Source: an uncultured Fidelibacterota bacterium
GTDB taxonomy: Bacteria > Fidelibacterota > Marinisomatia > Marinisomatales > TCS55
Direction: 5' to 3'
DNA: 36,783 nucleotides
Assembly (NCBI GenBank): GCA_913009735.1
Contig: CAJVYU010000023.1
Coordinates: 1 to 36,783, forward strand
The notes beneath the pieces are model-generated. The model saw nothing but the letters and a program-made list of their open reading frames with translations, did not search any database and had not been told where the DNA came from. How positions within the stretch are numbered: position 1 is the first letter of the stretch; each line of letters starts with the position of its first letter. Made by a program: the position numbers and the translations under genes. Shown one piece after another: positions 28,338 to 36,079 of the stretch.

Positions 28338-29335
28338 TATTTATCCTCCTTTTTTGGTTCAACAACAATTCCGGGAAAAGGCAACGGGATGATGCTGTTA
28401 TCGGTGACGGTAATATTCGCACCCAGAACAGAATAATCCTTTTCTTTGTCCACGGTTTTAAACAGTTTCCGTAAATTCTCGTGGCACATCGCAGCCAAAT
28501 CCTCCGGCTTCCACAAGTCTTTTTCAGTGTTGGCCACGATTGTTTCAATCATGCGGTCTTTTTCAGCTTTGAAAACCCGGAGGCTTTCATTTACCTGCTC
28601 TTTAATTTCAGCAGGCGCATCGTTTAGATAGTCAGCCACGGTTTTGGGCTTATCGTTAACAACCGGCTTTACCGGATCAGCGACTTTTTTCTTTCCTTCT
28701 TCTTCTTTTGTCATAGTGTTTACGTTTATATAATTAACTTTTTTTATCACTTCCACCGGCACCCCTTCAAGTGTCGGAATATCGTTTTTGTCAAGCGTGA
28801 ACTTCTGTGAATACAACGTTCTGACTGTATTGTTATCATTTTGCCGTTCGTTTTTTGCAAATATAATAAAATCTGAATACAATTCAATCAAATAGTAATT
28901 AACATTGTTCGTACTCATCCCGTCTAAAAGATTGTTCAGGCTGGTTAATAGCTCTAATTGCCCCTCCAAAGTAGTCGGTACTTTCAGTTTTGCGTTAAAT
29001 TCTTTGTTCAGCAACTGGTATGCTTTTTTCCGAGCTGCATTGATTACGTTTGCCGGGGCTTTCAACTGCGAACCTCTGCCGCCGATGACTGCTCGCAAGG
29101 CATTCTCATTAAGTTTGCCTGTTTTTGGATTTACAACCGGGAAATGTAACATTCCAAATGCTGGCAGAACACCGGTTCCAATTAAATAATGTGCGGCTAT
29201 CTCGTTACGTTTCGTCCGTGTCAAAGCTGACCATTTACCGGATTCTCCAAAATCTGCCAAAGTCGGTGCCTTCCATGGGGTCGTCTCCGTGCCTTTGTAA
29301 GTTAATTGATTTACTGTAAGTTCATAACTTTCCAT
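28337..29335 (-). CDS. Nested in-frame scaffold protein (internal start)
   Basis: The same frame as the protease but starting at Met190 (MESYELTVNQ). The minus strand has AAGGAGGATATAAAAATG, an SD of AAGGAGG with ideal spacing, almost identical to the SD of the following decoration gene (AAGGAGGATAAATAATG). It would yield 332 aa, protease domain excluded. This mirrors the nested protease/scaffold arrangement of lambda C/Nu3. Confidence 0.7.
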   Translation of the reverse strand: MESYELTVNQLTYKGTETTPWKAPTLADFGESGKWSALTRTKRNEIAAHYLIGTGVLPAFGMLHFPVVNPKTGKLNENALRAVIGGRGSQLKAPANVINAARKKAYQLLNKEFNAKLKVPTTLEGQLELLTSLNNLLDGMSTNNVNYYLIELYSDFIIFAKNERQNDNNTVRTLYSQKFTLDKNDIPTLEGVPVEVIKKVNYINVNTMTKEEEGKKKVADPVKPVVNDKPKTVADYLNDAPAEIKEQVNESLRVFKAEKDRMIETIVANTEKDLWKPEDLAAMCHENLRKLFKTVDKEKDYSVLGANITVTDNSIIPLPFPGIVVEPKKEDK

Positions 29336-29902
29336 TTTTATATCCTCCTTATTTTTTTGATTGTTTCGTATTCCGCAGCCATCCCGGAAACTGCAAGCGC
29401 CTGTATTGTGTGGCAGGATGGCGAGATGATCAGGCCGATAATTATAAGCCACGGCGATGTAATCCTCACCGTTCCACGTTCCGGTTTTCTCCTCGTCATC
29501 TGAAAATGAACCGATGCTTACCTCGATAGGCATATTCTTTTCTATCAGCGCAAGTAAATCTTTATGCGTCATCAGTTTTGCTTTGTCTATCCAGGCTTCT
29601 GCTTTCAATTTGTCGCCATCGACTTTCGTATTAAAAACCGTTCCGATTGCCTCCTGTAGAATATCAGGCGAGTTTGCCGACACAAAATGGCCGTCAACTT
29701 TCGGGTGATTTACCACTACAGGGATGCCGTTCCAAGCTGCCGGGATTTTTCCTAATTCACTGATGAGGTTCAGGATAGCTCCTTTGCTTCCCGAGCGAAC
29801 GCCCTCAACCATCATTGTAACGGGTACGATAACGGTTTCTTTTCCGTTAAAAGTCTGCGTTCTGACTTTGTAATTTTCGTTTATGTTAATTTGTATATTC
29901 AT
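28337..29902 (-). CDS. Prohead protease fused to scaffold-like region (DUF2213-like)
   Basis: 521-aa protein. Residues 1-185 fit a DUF2213-type capsid protease: VVVNHPKVDGHF with a candidate catalytic His, IEVSIGSFSDDEE with a candidate Ser, and HLAILPHNTGACSFRDG. The middle (about 215-310, KWSALTRTKRNEIAAHYLIG onward) is a domain of unknown role. The C-terminal 130 residues are charged and helical, as in scaffolds. An internal ATG at 29335 (Met190) has a near-perfect SD, so a shorter 332-aa product is expected too. The protease would process the head shell and itself during maturation. Confidence 0.8.
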   Translation of the reverse strand: MNIQININENYKVRTQTFNGKETVIVPVTMMVEGVRSGSKGAILNLISELGKIPAAWNGIPVVVNHPKVDGHFVSANSPDILQEAIGTVFNTKVDGDKLKAEAWIDKAKLMTHKDLLALIEKNMPIEVSIGSFSDDEEKTGTWNGEDYIAVAYNYRPDHLAILPHNTGACSFRDGCGIRNNQKNKEDIKMESYELTVNQLTYKGTETTPWKAPTLADFGESGKWSALTRTKRNEIAAHYLIGTGVLPAFGMLHFPVVNPKTGKLNENALRAVIGGRGSQLKAPANVINAARKKAYQLLNKEFNAKLKVPTTLEGQLELLTSLNNLLDGMSTNNVNYYLIELYSDFIIFAKNERQNDNNTVRTLYSQKFTLDKNDIPTLEGVPVEVIKKVNYINVNTMTKEEEGKKKVADPVKPVVNDKPKTVADYLNDAPAEIKEQVNESLRVFKAEKDRMIETIVANTEKDLWKPEDLAAMCHENLRKLFKTVDKEKDYSVLGANITVTDNSIIPLPFPGIVVEPKKEDK

Positions 29903-29906
29903 AGTT

Positions 29907-30755
29907 TTAAACTTCTATTGGAATTGCCATACATCTACATCCCGGATGCTGGGGTATCATTGTTTCAATTTTATCGAGAGTGAAAACCTCGCCGTCTAAT
30001 CCGGCACAAATATCACAAACATTGTAACCGGCTGTTGACCATTCAGCTTTTACCTTTATGTGTTTCACTCCCCAATTTCTGTACATCTGAATGTTCGCAA
30101 GATGATGCGCCCGGATTATTTCGGTACGTGCGATCATTTCGGCACGCCGTTCAGCCGGAATAAACCTGCCAAGTGTATCTGTTAAACTCAAATTCTCACC
30201 TTTACCTGTAAAAATCTTTATCATTTCTTTCGCTAATACTTTAGGATTGTCTCCCTCATACATCCCTTGTGTCAATACCCGCTGCATAGCCGAAGCCATC
30301 CAATCCGTTACCCCTTTCAAATCACCGAATGTTCGCGTCAAAAGCAAAGTCATCCGCTCTTTCGGGACAAATCCCATCCACGGTTGCGGTGAGGATTCGC
30401 CGGTAGGTATCTCAAAACCGAGCGCTTTTAATTCCTTTTCGCCGCGCATGGTTCCGACTTTGTACGCTGTATTAATATATTTATTCGTCCAGCGGGGTAC
30501 TTCTCCAAGGATGTTCGTATCAATCATTTCCTGCAACCACGCCTGAAATTCAACGAAAGTTTCCTGCGACGGCACCGAATAATCATAAGCTGCCGGTATT
30601 TGTTTTAGATTAAAGAAATCTTCCGTTTCAACCTTCTTCACGACTGCTCGTTTGACAAACTCAAAACGACGTTTCATGTCTGCGGCAAAAGCTCTGCGCA
30701 AACTCGTTGTATGTGTCGGGTCGTAATTCCTTATTATTTTGTCAATTGAACTCAT
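29907..30755 (-). CDS. Mu gpF/SPP1 gp7-like minor head protein
   Basis: 282-aa protein. The C-terminal third is diagnostic: ARTEIIRAHHLANIQMYRNW, then WSTAGYNVCDICAGLDGEVF and IPQHPGCRCMAIPIEV. The ARTE helix, CxxC and HPxCRC pattern is that of phage Mu F-type head morphogenesis proteins, which bind the portal and the DNA inside the head. The Cys/His residues may bind zinc. It overlaps the portal gene by 4 nt, as usual for this pair. Confidence 0.9.
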   Translation of the reverse strand: MSSIDKIIRNYDPTHTTSLRRAFAADMKRRFEFVKRAVVKKVETEDFFNLKQIPAAYDYSVPSQETFVEFQAWLQEMIDTNILGEVPRWTNKYINTAYKVGTMRGEKELKALGFEIPTGESSPQPWMGFVPKERMTLLLTRTFGDLKGVTDWMASAMQRVLTQGMYEGDNPKVLAKEMIKIFTGKGENLSLTDTLGRFIPAERRAEMIARTEIIRAHHLANIQMYRNWGVKHIKVKAEWSTAGYNVCDICAGLDGEVFTLDKIETMIPQHPGCRCMAIPIEV

Positions 30756-32023
30756 GGTTTTTTCGATTCTTCAATATTGATTATTTCTTCATCGGTAAAT
30801 CCGAGTGCATATTTCAAGAATTCGTGTGGTGGTAAAACAATTTCAGCGCCCGGAGCGGTCAGGTAGGATTTAATAGCTGTCGCCCGCATGTTACCAATCT
30901 CTACGGTTTGTTTCAATGAATTAGAAAACAAATCAGAGAATTTAACGGCAAAATCACCAGCAGGTAATACTTTATATTGCTGGCATTTCTCAATAAACGG
31001 CCTTAAAATCTTCGGTTCATTAAACTGTTCTCGCCGTGTTTTTATAAACGAAAGCCAATTCGCTAAATCCTGTGTCGATGAAAGTTGACCTATTTCGCTC
31101 CCTGTCAGAATACGTTTCGGGATGCCTGTCTGCGATGAAATCATTTGGATTTGAACGTCGACGTGATTGGTTGGGTCTGCAACCTGCTGCGTTAAGGCTT
31201 TCAGATCAACACCTTCATTTATCAAAATCCGGATTAAGTCATTTTCATATTCATTAACCTGCTTTTGTAAATCTGTCTTTGCCGTGTCTGTCATGGCAAA
31301 ATCCTTATCGACTTTCCCGGAATAACCCGGACGGGCTCCACGCCAAAACATTTCAGCATCACCGCCTACAATTTTCTCTAAATCCATTAGCCGATTGTAA
31401 ACGGCTTCAAGGCGTGGCTTTCCTTCATTGGTTGTCTCAAGAGAATTATCGACAATGTGAATAACACGACTGTGATGTACGAGAACGGATTCGCCGGTGG
31501 TAAAAGATATTTGATAATGTTCTGGTTTGCCAAAACGTTTGTCAGAAGTGCTTTTTACAAGCTCCTGAATTTTGGCCGTTGATTCGGAAAACGGACGTAC
31601 AAAAAGTAATTTAGAACCATTATTAACAGGAGTTTTCAAGTGTGAGGCTTGCTGTACATCTGCAAAACCCAGAAACAAAATCCCGTAATGCCCAAGGCCT
31701 GTAAGCCGGTCGAGTGTCATTAGGTTTTCTTTCAGGTTCAGGGATTTTTCAAGGTCGATCCATCCGTTTTGAAGTTTATCGGTTTTGTCATTAGAGAGTA
31801 CTGATATTTCGCCGTCCCAGCTGGCACGTATTGGACGGTCGATAATTGCCTGTGCAATTTCCTGCCTTTTGTATCTTTCTAAATAATCTTTGTATTCAAT
31901 TTCTTTCGGATAGCCAAGTGCTGTATAAATGTCACGTTGTCCGTTAAAAGACATTCCTAATCCGGTAGCTAATTGCAGTCGGCTTAAAAATACACCAAGA
32001 ATTTCCGCACTATTTTCTGTCAT
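30752..32023 (-). CDS. Portal protein (DUF1073-type)
   Basis: 423-aa protein with the pattern of DUF1073 portals: ALGYPKEIEYKDYLERYKRQ, IAQAIIDRPIRASWDGEISV, LDRLTGLGHYGILFLGF, VHHSRVIHIVDNSLE, AEMFWRGARPGYSGKVDKDF and SSQTGIPKRILTGSEIGQLS. It forms the dodecameric ring through which DNA enters. Some DUF1073 annotations mention anti-CBASS Acb1. The sequence here has the full portal pattern, so that name is not used. Promoter 32041-32071 is directly upstream. Confidence 0.9.
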   Translation of the reverse strand: MTENSAEILGVFLSRLQLATGLGMSFNGQRDIYTALGYPKEIEYKDYLERYKRQEIAQAIIDRPIRASWDGEISVLSNDKTDKLQNGWIDLEKSLNLKENLMTLDRLTGLGHYGILFLGFADVQQASHLKTPVNNGSKLLFVRPFSESTAKIQELVKSTSDKRFGKPEHYQISFTTGESVLVHHSRVIHIVDNSLETTNEGKPRLEAVYNRLMDLEKIVGGDAEMFWRGARPGYSGKVDKDFAMTDTAKTDLQKQVNEYENDLIRILINEGVDLKALTQQVADPTNHVDVQIQMISSQTGIPKRILTGSEIGQLSSTQDLANWLSFIKTRREQFNEPKILRPFIEKCQQYKVLPAGDFAVKFSDLFSNSLKQTVEIGNMRATAIKSYLTAPGAEIVLPPHEFLKYALGFTDEEIINIEESKKP

Positions 32024-32040
32024 AACGTGCTAATTTTTGC

Positions 32041-32071
32041 CAAATGTAAACAACTTTTTCTACAATACAAA
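32041..32071 (-). promoter_or_regulatory. Promoter for the head gene operon (TTTG-N19-TACATTTG)
   Basis: On the minus strand TTTG (32068-32071) and TACATTTG (32041-32048) are separated by 19 nt, a perfect match to the Bacteroidota -33/-7 consensus. It lies in the 51-bp gap between the terminase and portal genes, 18 nt before the portal ATG. Structural genes could thus be transcribed apart from the methyltransferase-terminase genes. Confidence 0.75.
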
Positions 32072-32074
32072 ATA

Positions 32075-33304
32075 TTATGTTATCCGGGAGACCTTTTTCC
32101 GTTGCTGCATATCTTCCGCAAAAGAATATCTGATAGCGTCGATAGCGTGGTCGTTCTTTTTTACCGGCGTTTGCGTTGCTTCGCCATGTCTATCTTCTTG
32201 CCATTTATATAGTTGAAATTCATTAATAGTGTTTTGACACTTTTTGTCAATAATAACATTGAATTGCCGTAACCACTGAATACCGAACAAAACACTATCC
32301 TTGCCTTTTTTTGCCCCGACGGCCATAATCCCATTCTGATTTAATTCAGCTATCGACTTTGGTTCTGCTTCATCGCACATCACCCGGTGCCGCTCACAAT
32401 AGGGACTAATCATATTTGCAAGGACGGGATTTGTTAATCCCTTCTCATATATTTCATTTAATATATATATTTCTTTCTTCTCAAAATTTATAGCCGATTC
32501 AATGAATGCAGCCGGATGGCCTCCAAAACCAAAATCCTGACCATACCGATGATTTTCAAAAGTGTGATGTGATAAATCTTGTATCTCAAAATCAGTGAAA
32601 ATTGTTTTTCCGAGTACACCCCATTTCCCAAGTGTGTAAACATCATAGAAATATTTATCCTTTTCATTCTCTAAAATCTGCCTATCCTGATCTGATAAGA
32701 ATTTATTATTTTTGTATGTAGTTCGTAAAATTAATAAATCTTTGGATTCAAAGATGTTATCATTGTCCCCGAAATTATTAAAGTATTTCTTGTAAATCCA
32801 ATGGCTTTGCAAGATAGGGTTGAAAGTCATCGTGATACGTTTGCTGTGTTTGCTTTCGCCCCGGAGGCGGCGTTCGAGATGAAGCAATGTATTGTTAGAT
32901 GTTTCAGTAGCTTCTTCAATCCAAATGTCTGTTAGTATTCCGTGTAAGGCAGTAATGGATTTTAGTTTCTCAACGTCATCTAACCCGGAAAAAATAGACT
33001 GATAACCATTTGAACAGGTTATTGTCAATTCGGATTTGTTTATCTTAAACAGGTCACGTACGCCCCAGTCTGTTATTACTTTTTGCGCTAAAGCAAATGT
33101 GGATTGTCTGTTTGTACGCCCTACATTCCTAACAACCAGATAATTCCGGCCTCCTTTTAATAAATCAAAAATCATTCGCTGTGCTACAAAAACGGATTTA
33201 CCGGCAGATGAACCACCAAAAAATATTTGAATGTGTTGATCCGAATCAAAACGATCCCAGTAAATATCATTGCACCATGATTTACCCAGCTCAAACCTTG
33301 TCAT
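32075..33304 (-). CDS. terL: Terminase large subunit
   Basis: 409-aa packaging motor. The ATPase domain has a Walker A (GGSSAGKS, residues 30-37) and a Walker B with catalytic Glu (ILTDIWIEEATE, about 123-134), followed by an ITMTFNP coupling motif. The nuclease domain has three acidic metal ligands: Asp257 (YGQDFGFGG), Asp311 (CDEAEPKS) and Asp389 (HAIDAIRYSF). This is the Terminase_3-like type. It cuts and pumps DNA through the portal. It overlaps the small-subunit gene by 14 nt. Confidence 0.95.
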   Translation of the reverse strand: MTRFELGKSWCNDIYWDRFDSDQHIQIFFGGSSAGKSVFVAQRMIFDLLKGGRNYLVVRNVGRTNRQSTFALAQKVITDWGVRDLFKINKSELTITCSNGYQSIFSGLDDVEKLKSITALHGILTDIWIEEATETSNNTLLHLERRLRGESKHSKRITMTFNPILQSHWIYKKYFNNFGDNDNIFESKDLLILRTTYKNNKFLSDQDRQILENEKDKYFYDVYTLGKWGVLGKTIFTDFEIQDLSHHTFENHRYGQDFGFGGHPAAFIESAINFEKKEIYILNEIYEKGLTNPVLANMISPYCERHRVMCDEAEPKSIAELNQNGIMAVGAKKGKDSVLFGIQWLRQFNVIIDKKCQNTINEFQLYKWQEDRHGEATQTPVKKNDHAIDAIRYSFAEDMQQRKKVSRIT

Positions 33305-33662
33305 TTCGTGTGGCTATTATTATTGTGTCGTGCGAAGTTACATCCACTGATTGATGCGGCCTGCCATCGATTTGCTCCATTACCATCTGAAACGCCTTTA
33401 ATCCGGTTACGCTCGACCGCATGGCCATGTTTAACAGTTTGTTGGCAAGTGCTTTCTGTGTCGGTAGTTTGAAAATGTAATATGAAACGCCTTCTTTTAT
33501 TTCTGTTCGTAGCAGTAATTTTTCAGGTATAGCAAACTCACCGTTCTTCGCCAGCAACTCTTTTAACTGCCGTTTGATCGATGGCGGTTGACCGTCCCTG
33601 TTTATGTTCTCCGGGTGCTTGTCAAAGCCGGCGGTATTCCGTACGCTTTCAGGAAATGGCAT
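33291..33662 (-). CDS. Probable terminase small subunit (DUF5681-like N-terminus)
   Basis: 123-aa protein starting at the ATG at 33662, the start that overlaps the methyltransferase stop by 14 nt. A longer frame opening at 33725 exists, but its added residues are encoded inside the methyltransferase C-terminus. The start MPFPESVRNTAGFDKHPENI resembles the DUF5681 pattern of packaging-related proteins. The remainder is helical (PSIKRQLKELLAKNG, then QKALANKLLNMAMRSSVTGL). Its place just before terL supports DNA recognition for packaging. Confidence 0.75.
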   Translation of the reverse strand: MPFPESVRNTAGFDKHPENINRDGQPPSIKRQLKELLAKNGEFAIPEKLLLRTEIKEGVSYYIFKLPTQKALANKLLNMAMRSSVTGLKAFQMVMEQIDGRPHQSVDVTSHDTIIIATRNDKV

Positions 33663-34890
33663 AGTCTTGTATTTTTCCGTTAATCTTAATCGGCAAATCA
33701 GGGTCAAGTTTATGCATCCTGTCAATAATCACTTGGCAGTATTTCGGATCGAGTTCCATTCCGTAGCATTTGCGGTTAAGTTGGTGAGCGGCGACCATTG
33801 TAGATCCGGAGCCAATAAATGGATCTAAAACAATATCTTTTTCAAATGAAAAATCTGTTATCATTTTCGATACGAATTCAACTGGATAGGATGCTCTATG
33901 TTCTATTTTATCACCTGTAATTTGAGTATTCATACTTGATATTTGCAAATAATTCCACCGGCTATCATTATATTTCTGAGTTGTTTTGTATTTTTCATTA
34001 TCTGACATTATGAATACAAACTCACATCGCCTTGAATATATACCTATTTGAGGTAAATTAATGCTATGCCCTTTATCCCATATTATAGTTTCTTTTATTC
34101 CAAATGGGTTTTTATCACTAAATAATATTTTTCCATAATCATCTCTACTCTTGGCATTGTAAGATACATTCCAGCATACGGTATGTTTTTCGTTTTTAAA
34201 AAAACTCATATTATTTAACACACTGATAAGAAAATCAAAATATTCTGATTTCGTTTTATTATCAGCGTTTTTATCATTATAAAGTCTGACTGTTTTTTTA
34301 CCATTTGTTAATAAATCACCGCTACCATTACCCTGATTATAGGGTGGTGATGTTACTGTAATATCCCATTTATTTCCATTCATCACCTTAGCCACATGTT
34401 CGCTATCTGTCGAATCACCGCATAACAAACGATGCACCCCAATCTCAATCAAATCACCCAAAACAATATCGGTTTTAATTTCATCAGGTATTTCGTAATT
34501 ATCTTCTTCGGCCGCGCTTTGTTGTTCAAAATCTTCCGGCAATTCCAACCCCCACTCTTCCAATTCGTCCTCCTCATAATCTGCTGCAAGTATCTCAAAA
34601 TCGAATTCGCCGACCTGGATATTATCCTGTACTATGAACCGTTTCTTTTCCTCTTCGGTTAGATCGGCTGCGCTCTTAACCCATTCATCCGGGATTTCTT
34701 TGTAACCTAATTCCTCCAAACAAACACGGCGTTTATTACCACCTAATACAAACATCGTTTCCGGGTCATATACCAACGGCCTCAATGTCATCATTTTAGG
34801 AAATTGCTCGATGGATTTTTTAAGTGAATCCAAGTCGTTAAATATTTGCGGATTGCGTGGATTTACTTTTAATTCAGATAGTTGCATCAT
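33649..34890 (-). CDS. ParB-like domain fused to DNA methyltransferase
   Basis: 413-aa protein. The first 115 residues form a ParB/Srx-like domain (LSELKVNPRNPQIFNDLDSL, then VLGGNKRRVCLEELGYKEIP). The rest is a beta-class N4-cytosine or N6-adenine methyltransferase: motif IV TSPPY (180-184) precedes motif I DPFIGSGST (356-364), followed by GMELDPKYC. It would mark phage DNA against host restriction, or mark pac sites. It sits directly upstream of the terminase genes, a common phage arrangement. A strong terminator ends only 15 nt before its start codon. Confidence 0.9.
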   Translation of the reverse strand: MMQLSELKVNPRNPQIFNDLDSLKKSIEQFPKMMTLRPLVYDPETMFVLGGNKRRVCLEELGYKEIPDEWVKSAADLTEEEKKRFIVQDNIQVGEFDFEILAADYEEDELEEWGLELPEDFEQQSAAEEDNYEIPDEIKTDIVLGDLIEIGVHRLLCGDSTDSEHVAKVMNGNKWDITVTSPPYNQGNGSGDLLTNGKKTVRLYNDKNADNKTKSEYFDFLISVLNNMSFFKNEKHTVCWNVSYNAKSRDDYGKILFSDKNPFGIKETIIWDKGHSINLPQIGIYSRRCEFVFIMSDNEKYKTTQKYNDSRWNYLQISSMNTQITGDKIEHRASYPVEFVSKMITDFSFEKDIVLDPFIGSGSTMVAAHQLNRKCYGMELDPKYCQVIIDRMHKLDPDLPIKINGKIQDYAIS

Positions 34891-34905
34891 AGTTGCTTTA
34901 AGTTC

Positions 34906-34937
34906 AAAAAACCTACCCCGATTCGCACCGGGGCAGG
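34906..34937 (-). terminator. Intrinsic terminator/attenuator before the methyltransferase
   Basis: Minus-strand hairpin: 34929-34937 pairs with 34912-34920 (nine pairs including one G-U, CCTGCCCCG/CGGGGTAGG) with an 8-nt loop and a following T6 tract (34906-34911). It is the strongest terminator in the genome. It ends 15 nt before the methyltransferase ATG, leaving no room for a promoter, so read-through or antitermination is needed. Confidence 0.85.
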
Positions 34938-34976
34938 AAAACCCTATTATGAAAAAACATTACCCGACAAAAGTAA

Positions 34977-35162
34977 TCATTTTATTTCATAAAAACAATT
35001 TACTTGCCGTAATCGACCGGCAGAGACAAGCGCTAACAGCAGGGATTTAATGAGTTTGTAGCTCCAACCGGTCTGTTTCGATAGCGATGTGGCGTTGTTG
35101 TGCCCTTTCGGATTGTGTGCTATTAAGACGAACATCGTTACTTTCTGCTGTTCCCGTGTCAT
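34977..35162 (-). CDS. Small winged-helix/HTH-like protein, 61 aa
   Basis: Starts at the ATG at 35162 (MTREQQKVTMFVLIAHNPKG). The pattern HNNATSLSKQTGWSYKLIKS followed by LLLALVSAGRLRQVNCFYEI looks like a winged helix with a small wing. Bases 35047-35162 overlap the preceding 115-aa gene in another frame, which is large for this genome. It is the last gene before the terminator and could regulate the early-late change. A longer start at 35225 is possible but overlaps even more. Confidence 0.6.
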   Translation of the reverse strand: MTREQQKVTMFVLIAHNPKGHNNATSLSKQTGWSYKLIKSLLLALVSAGRLRQVNCFYEIK

Positions 35163-35394
35163 ATTTGTTTTTTCTAAGTTGAGTAAAATCTTCCGAAAAG
35201 GTGAAGTAAAACTCCATTTGCACATAATCCGAATGCAAATAATGCCAAATTGATTTTATTATTTCTACCTGTTCCGGGTTTGGATTGATAACGTGCTGTA
35301 CCGGCATATCGATCAAGTGCCTTAATGCCTGTTCCTGTTCCGGGGTCAAATCAAGTCCGATTTTCTGACCTTCCGTGTTCGTTAAGACTACCAT
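35047..35394 (-). CDS. Hypothetical protein, 115 aa
   Basis: Starts MVVLTNTEGQKIGLDLTPEQ at 35394, two nt after the SSB-like stop. A frame open to 35490 was not used because it lies within the SSB gene. The first 75 residues look like a normal domain (LTPEQEQALRHLIDMPVQHV, then QVEIIKSIWHYLHSDYVQME). The last 40 residues are Asn, Gln, Thr and Arg-rich and share their DNA with the winged-helix gene, so the true C-terminus may be disordered or the frame altered. No family is recognised. Confidence 0.65.
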   Translation of the reverse strand: MVVLTNTEGQKIGLDLTPEQEQALRHLIDMPVQHVINPNPEQVEIIKSIWHYLHSDYVQMEFYFTFSEDFTQLRKNKYDTGTAESNDVRLNSTQSERAQQRHIAIETDRLELQTH

Positions 35395-35396
35395 GA

Positions 35397-35750
35397 TTAA
35401 AATGGCAATGTATCTTCGCCAATCTGTTCCGGTTCTGTCGATTCGACTTTCGGTGTTACCGGTGCCGTGGTTTCTGTTTCGATTTTCCAAGCATTAAATG
35501 ATTGGAAAAAAAGATTTTTCCCTTCCGGACTTGTCCATTTCCGGCCCGAGGGATTTGAATGTACAGTAATCACATCGCCGGGTTTTAAAGAAGTTAAATT
35601 TACCCTGTTGTCATAATTCTGAAATTCAAAAATAGTGGGGTATTGAGAATCAGTATCAATGTCCAAGTAAAACTTTTGAATAGTCTTACCATTTGTCGTT
35701 TCTTTTGTTTCGCCAATTGCTTTGAATTGACCTTTAATTGTTACATCCAT
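35397..35750 (-). CDS. Single-stranded DNA-binding OB-fold protein (DUF3127)
   Basis: 117-aa protein. The OB-fold pattern MDVTIKGQFKAIGETKETTN, then KTIQKFYLDIDTD, FEFQNYDNRVNLTSLKPGDV and ITVHSNPSGRKWTSPEGKN matches DUF3127, found in Bacteroidota phages as a single-strand binding protein. The C-terminus is a Pro/Thr-rich linker ending GEDTLPF, close to the acidic DDDIPF tip by which SSB proteins bind partners. It is the first gene after the origin candidate and would serve phage replication. Confidence 0.85.
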   Translation of the reverse strand: MDVTIKGQFKAIGETKETTNGKTIQKFYLDIDTDSQYPTIFEFQNYDNRVNLTSLKPGDVITVHSNPSGRKWTSPEGKNLFFQSFNAWKIETETTAPVTPKVESTEPEQIGEDTLPF

Positions 35751-36079
35751 TGTAATTTGTTTTTAAGTGAATAATTTATTTTGTAAAACTTGTAAATTTC
35801 TTTAACTATTTGAGTATTATTAAGTTGCATTATATTTTTACATTTCTTTACATTTTTTTACATTTTAACTCTTTGATACTTAATGTATTATACTTATATA
35901 TTATATTTTGTAAAGAAATAATAAGTAAATACAGTAAGTTCATATAATTATATATAGTTTTTTCAACCCCTATTTTTTTTACAAATGTAATCTTTTGATT
36001 TATAGTAATATAAGAATAATTTGTAAAAAAATTCTTTACAAAACAGTCATTTTTGACGTTTTTAGGGTATTTTTTTACA
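35751..36079. other. AT-rich non-coding gap, candidate replication origin
   Basis: 329-bp non-coding gap between the primase-helicase and the SSB gene. It is extremely AT-rich and contains about ten copies of TTTACA or its complement TGTAAA, including three evenly spaced direct repeats (35837-35865) and inverted pairs TTTGTAAA/TTTACAAA (36020-36027 with 36035-36042) and TTACA/TGTAA around 35984. A -7-like TACATTTG lies at 35982-35989, without a good -33 box. The layout suggests an origin or a control region. Confidence 0.55.
35837..35865. repeat. Three TTTACATTT iterons at 10-bp spacing
   Basis: TTTACATTT occurs at 35837-35845, 35847-35855 and 35857-35865, each start exactly 10 bp after the last, so the copies lie on one face of the helix. 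This is typical of cooperative protein binding at origins or operators. They lie about 90 bp upstream of the SSB-like gene start. Confidence 0.75.

Noticed and set aside
28337-28714. Second internal start in the protease/scaffold gene (Met at 28714, MTKEEEG)
   Set aside because: No ribosome binding site precedes it, unlike the strong site at 29335.
30752-32023. Anti-CBASS protein Acb1
   Set aside because: The DUF1073 family name is sometimes linked with Acb1, but the position between terminase and Mu-F gene and the full-length pattern show a portal protein.
35167-35173. Canonical -1 slippery heptamer A-AAA-AAC in phase within the 115-aa gene
   Set aside because: Slipping back by one gives CAA ATA TGA, an immediate stop, and does not lead into the winged-helix frame, which needs a +1 shift.
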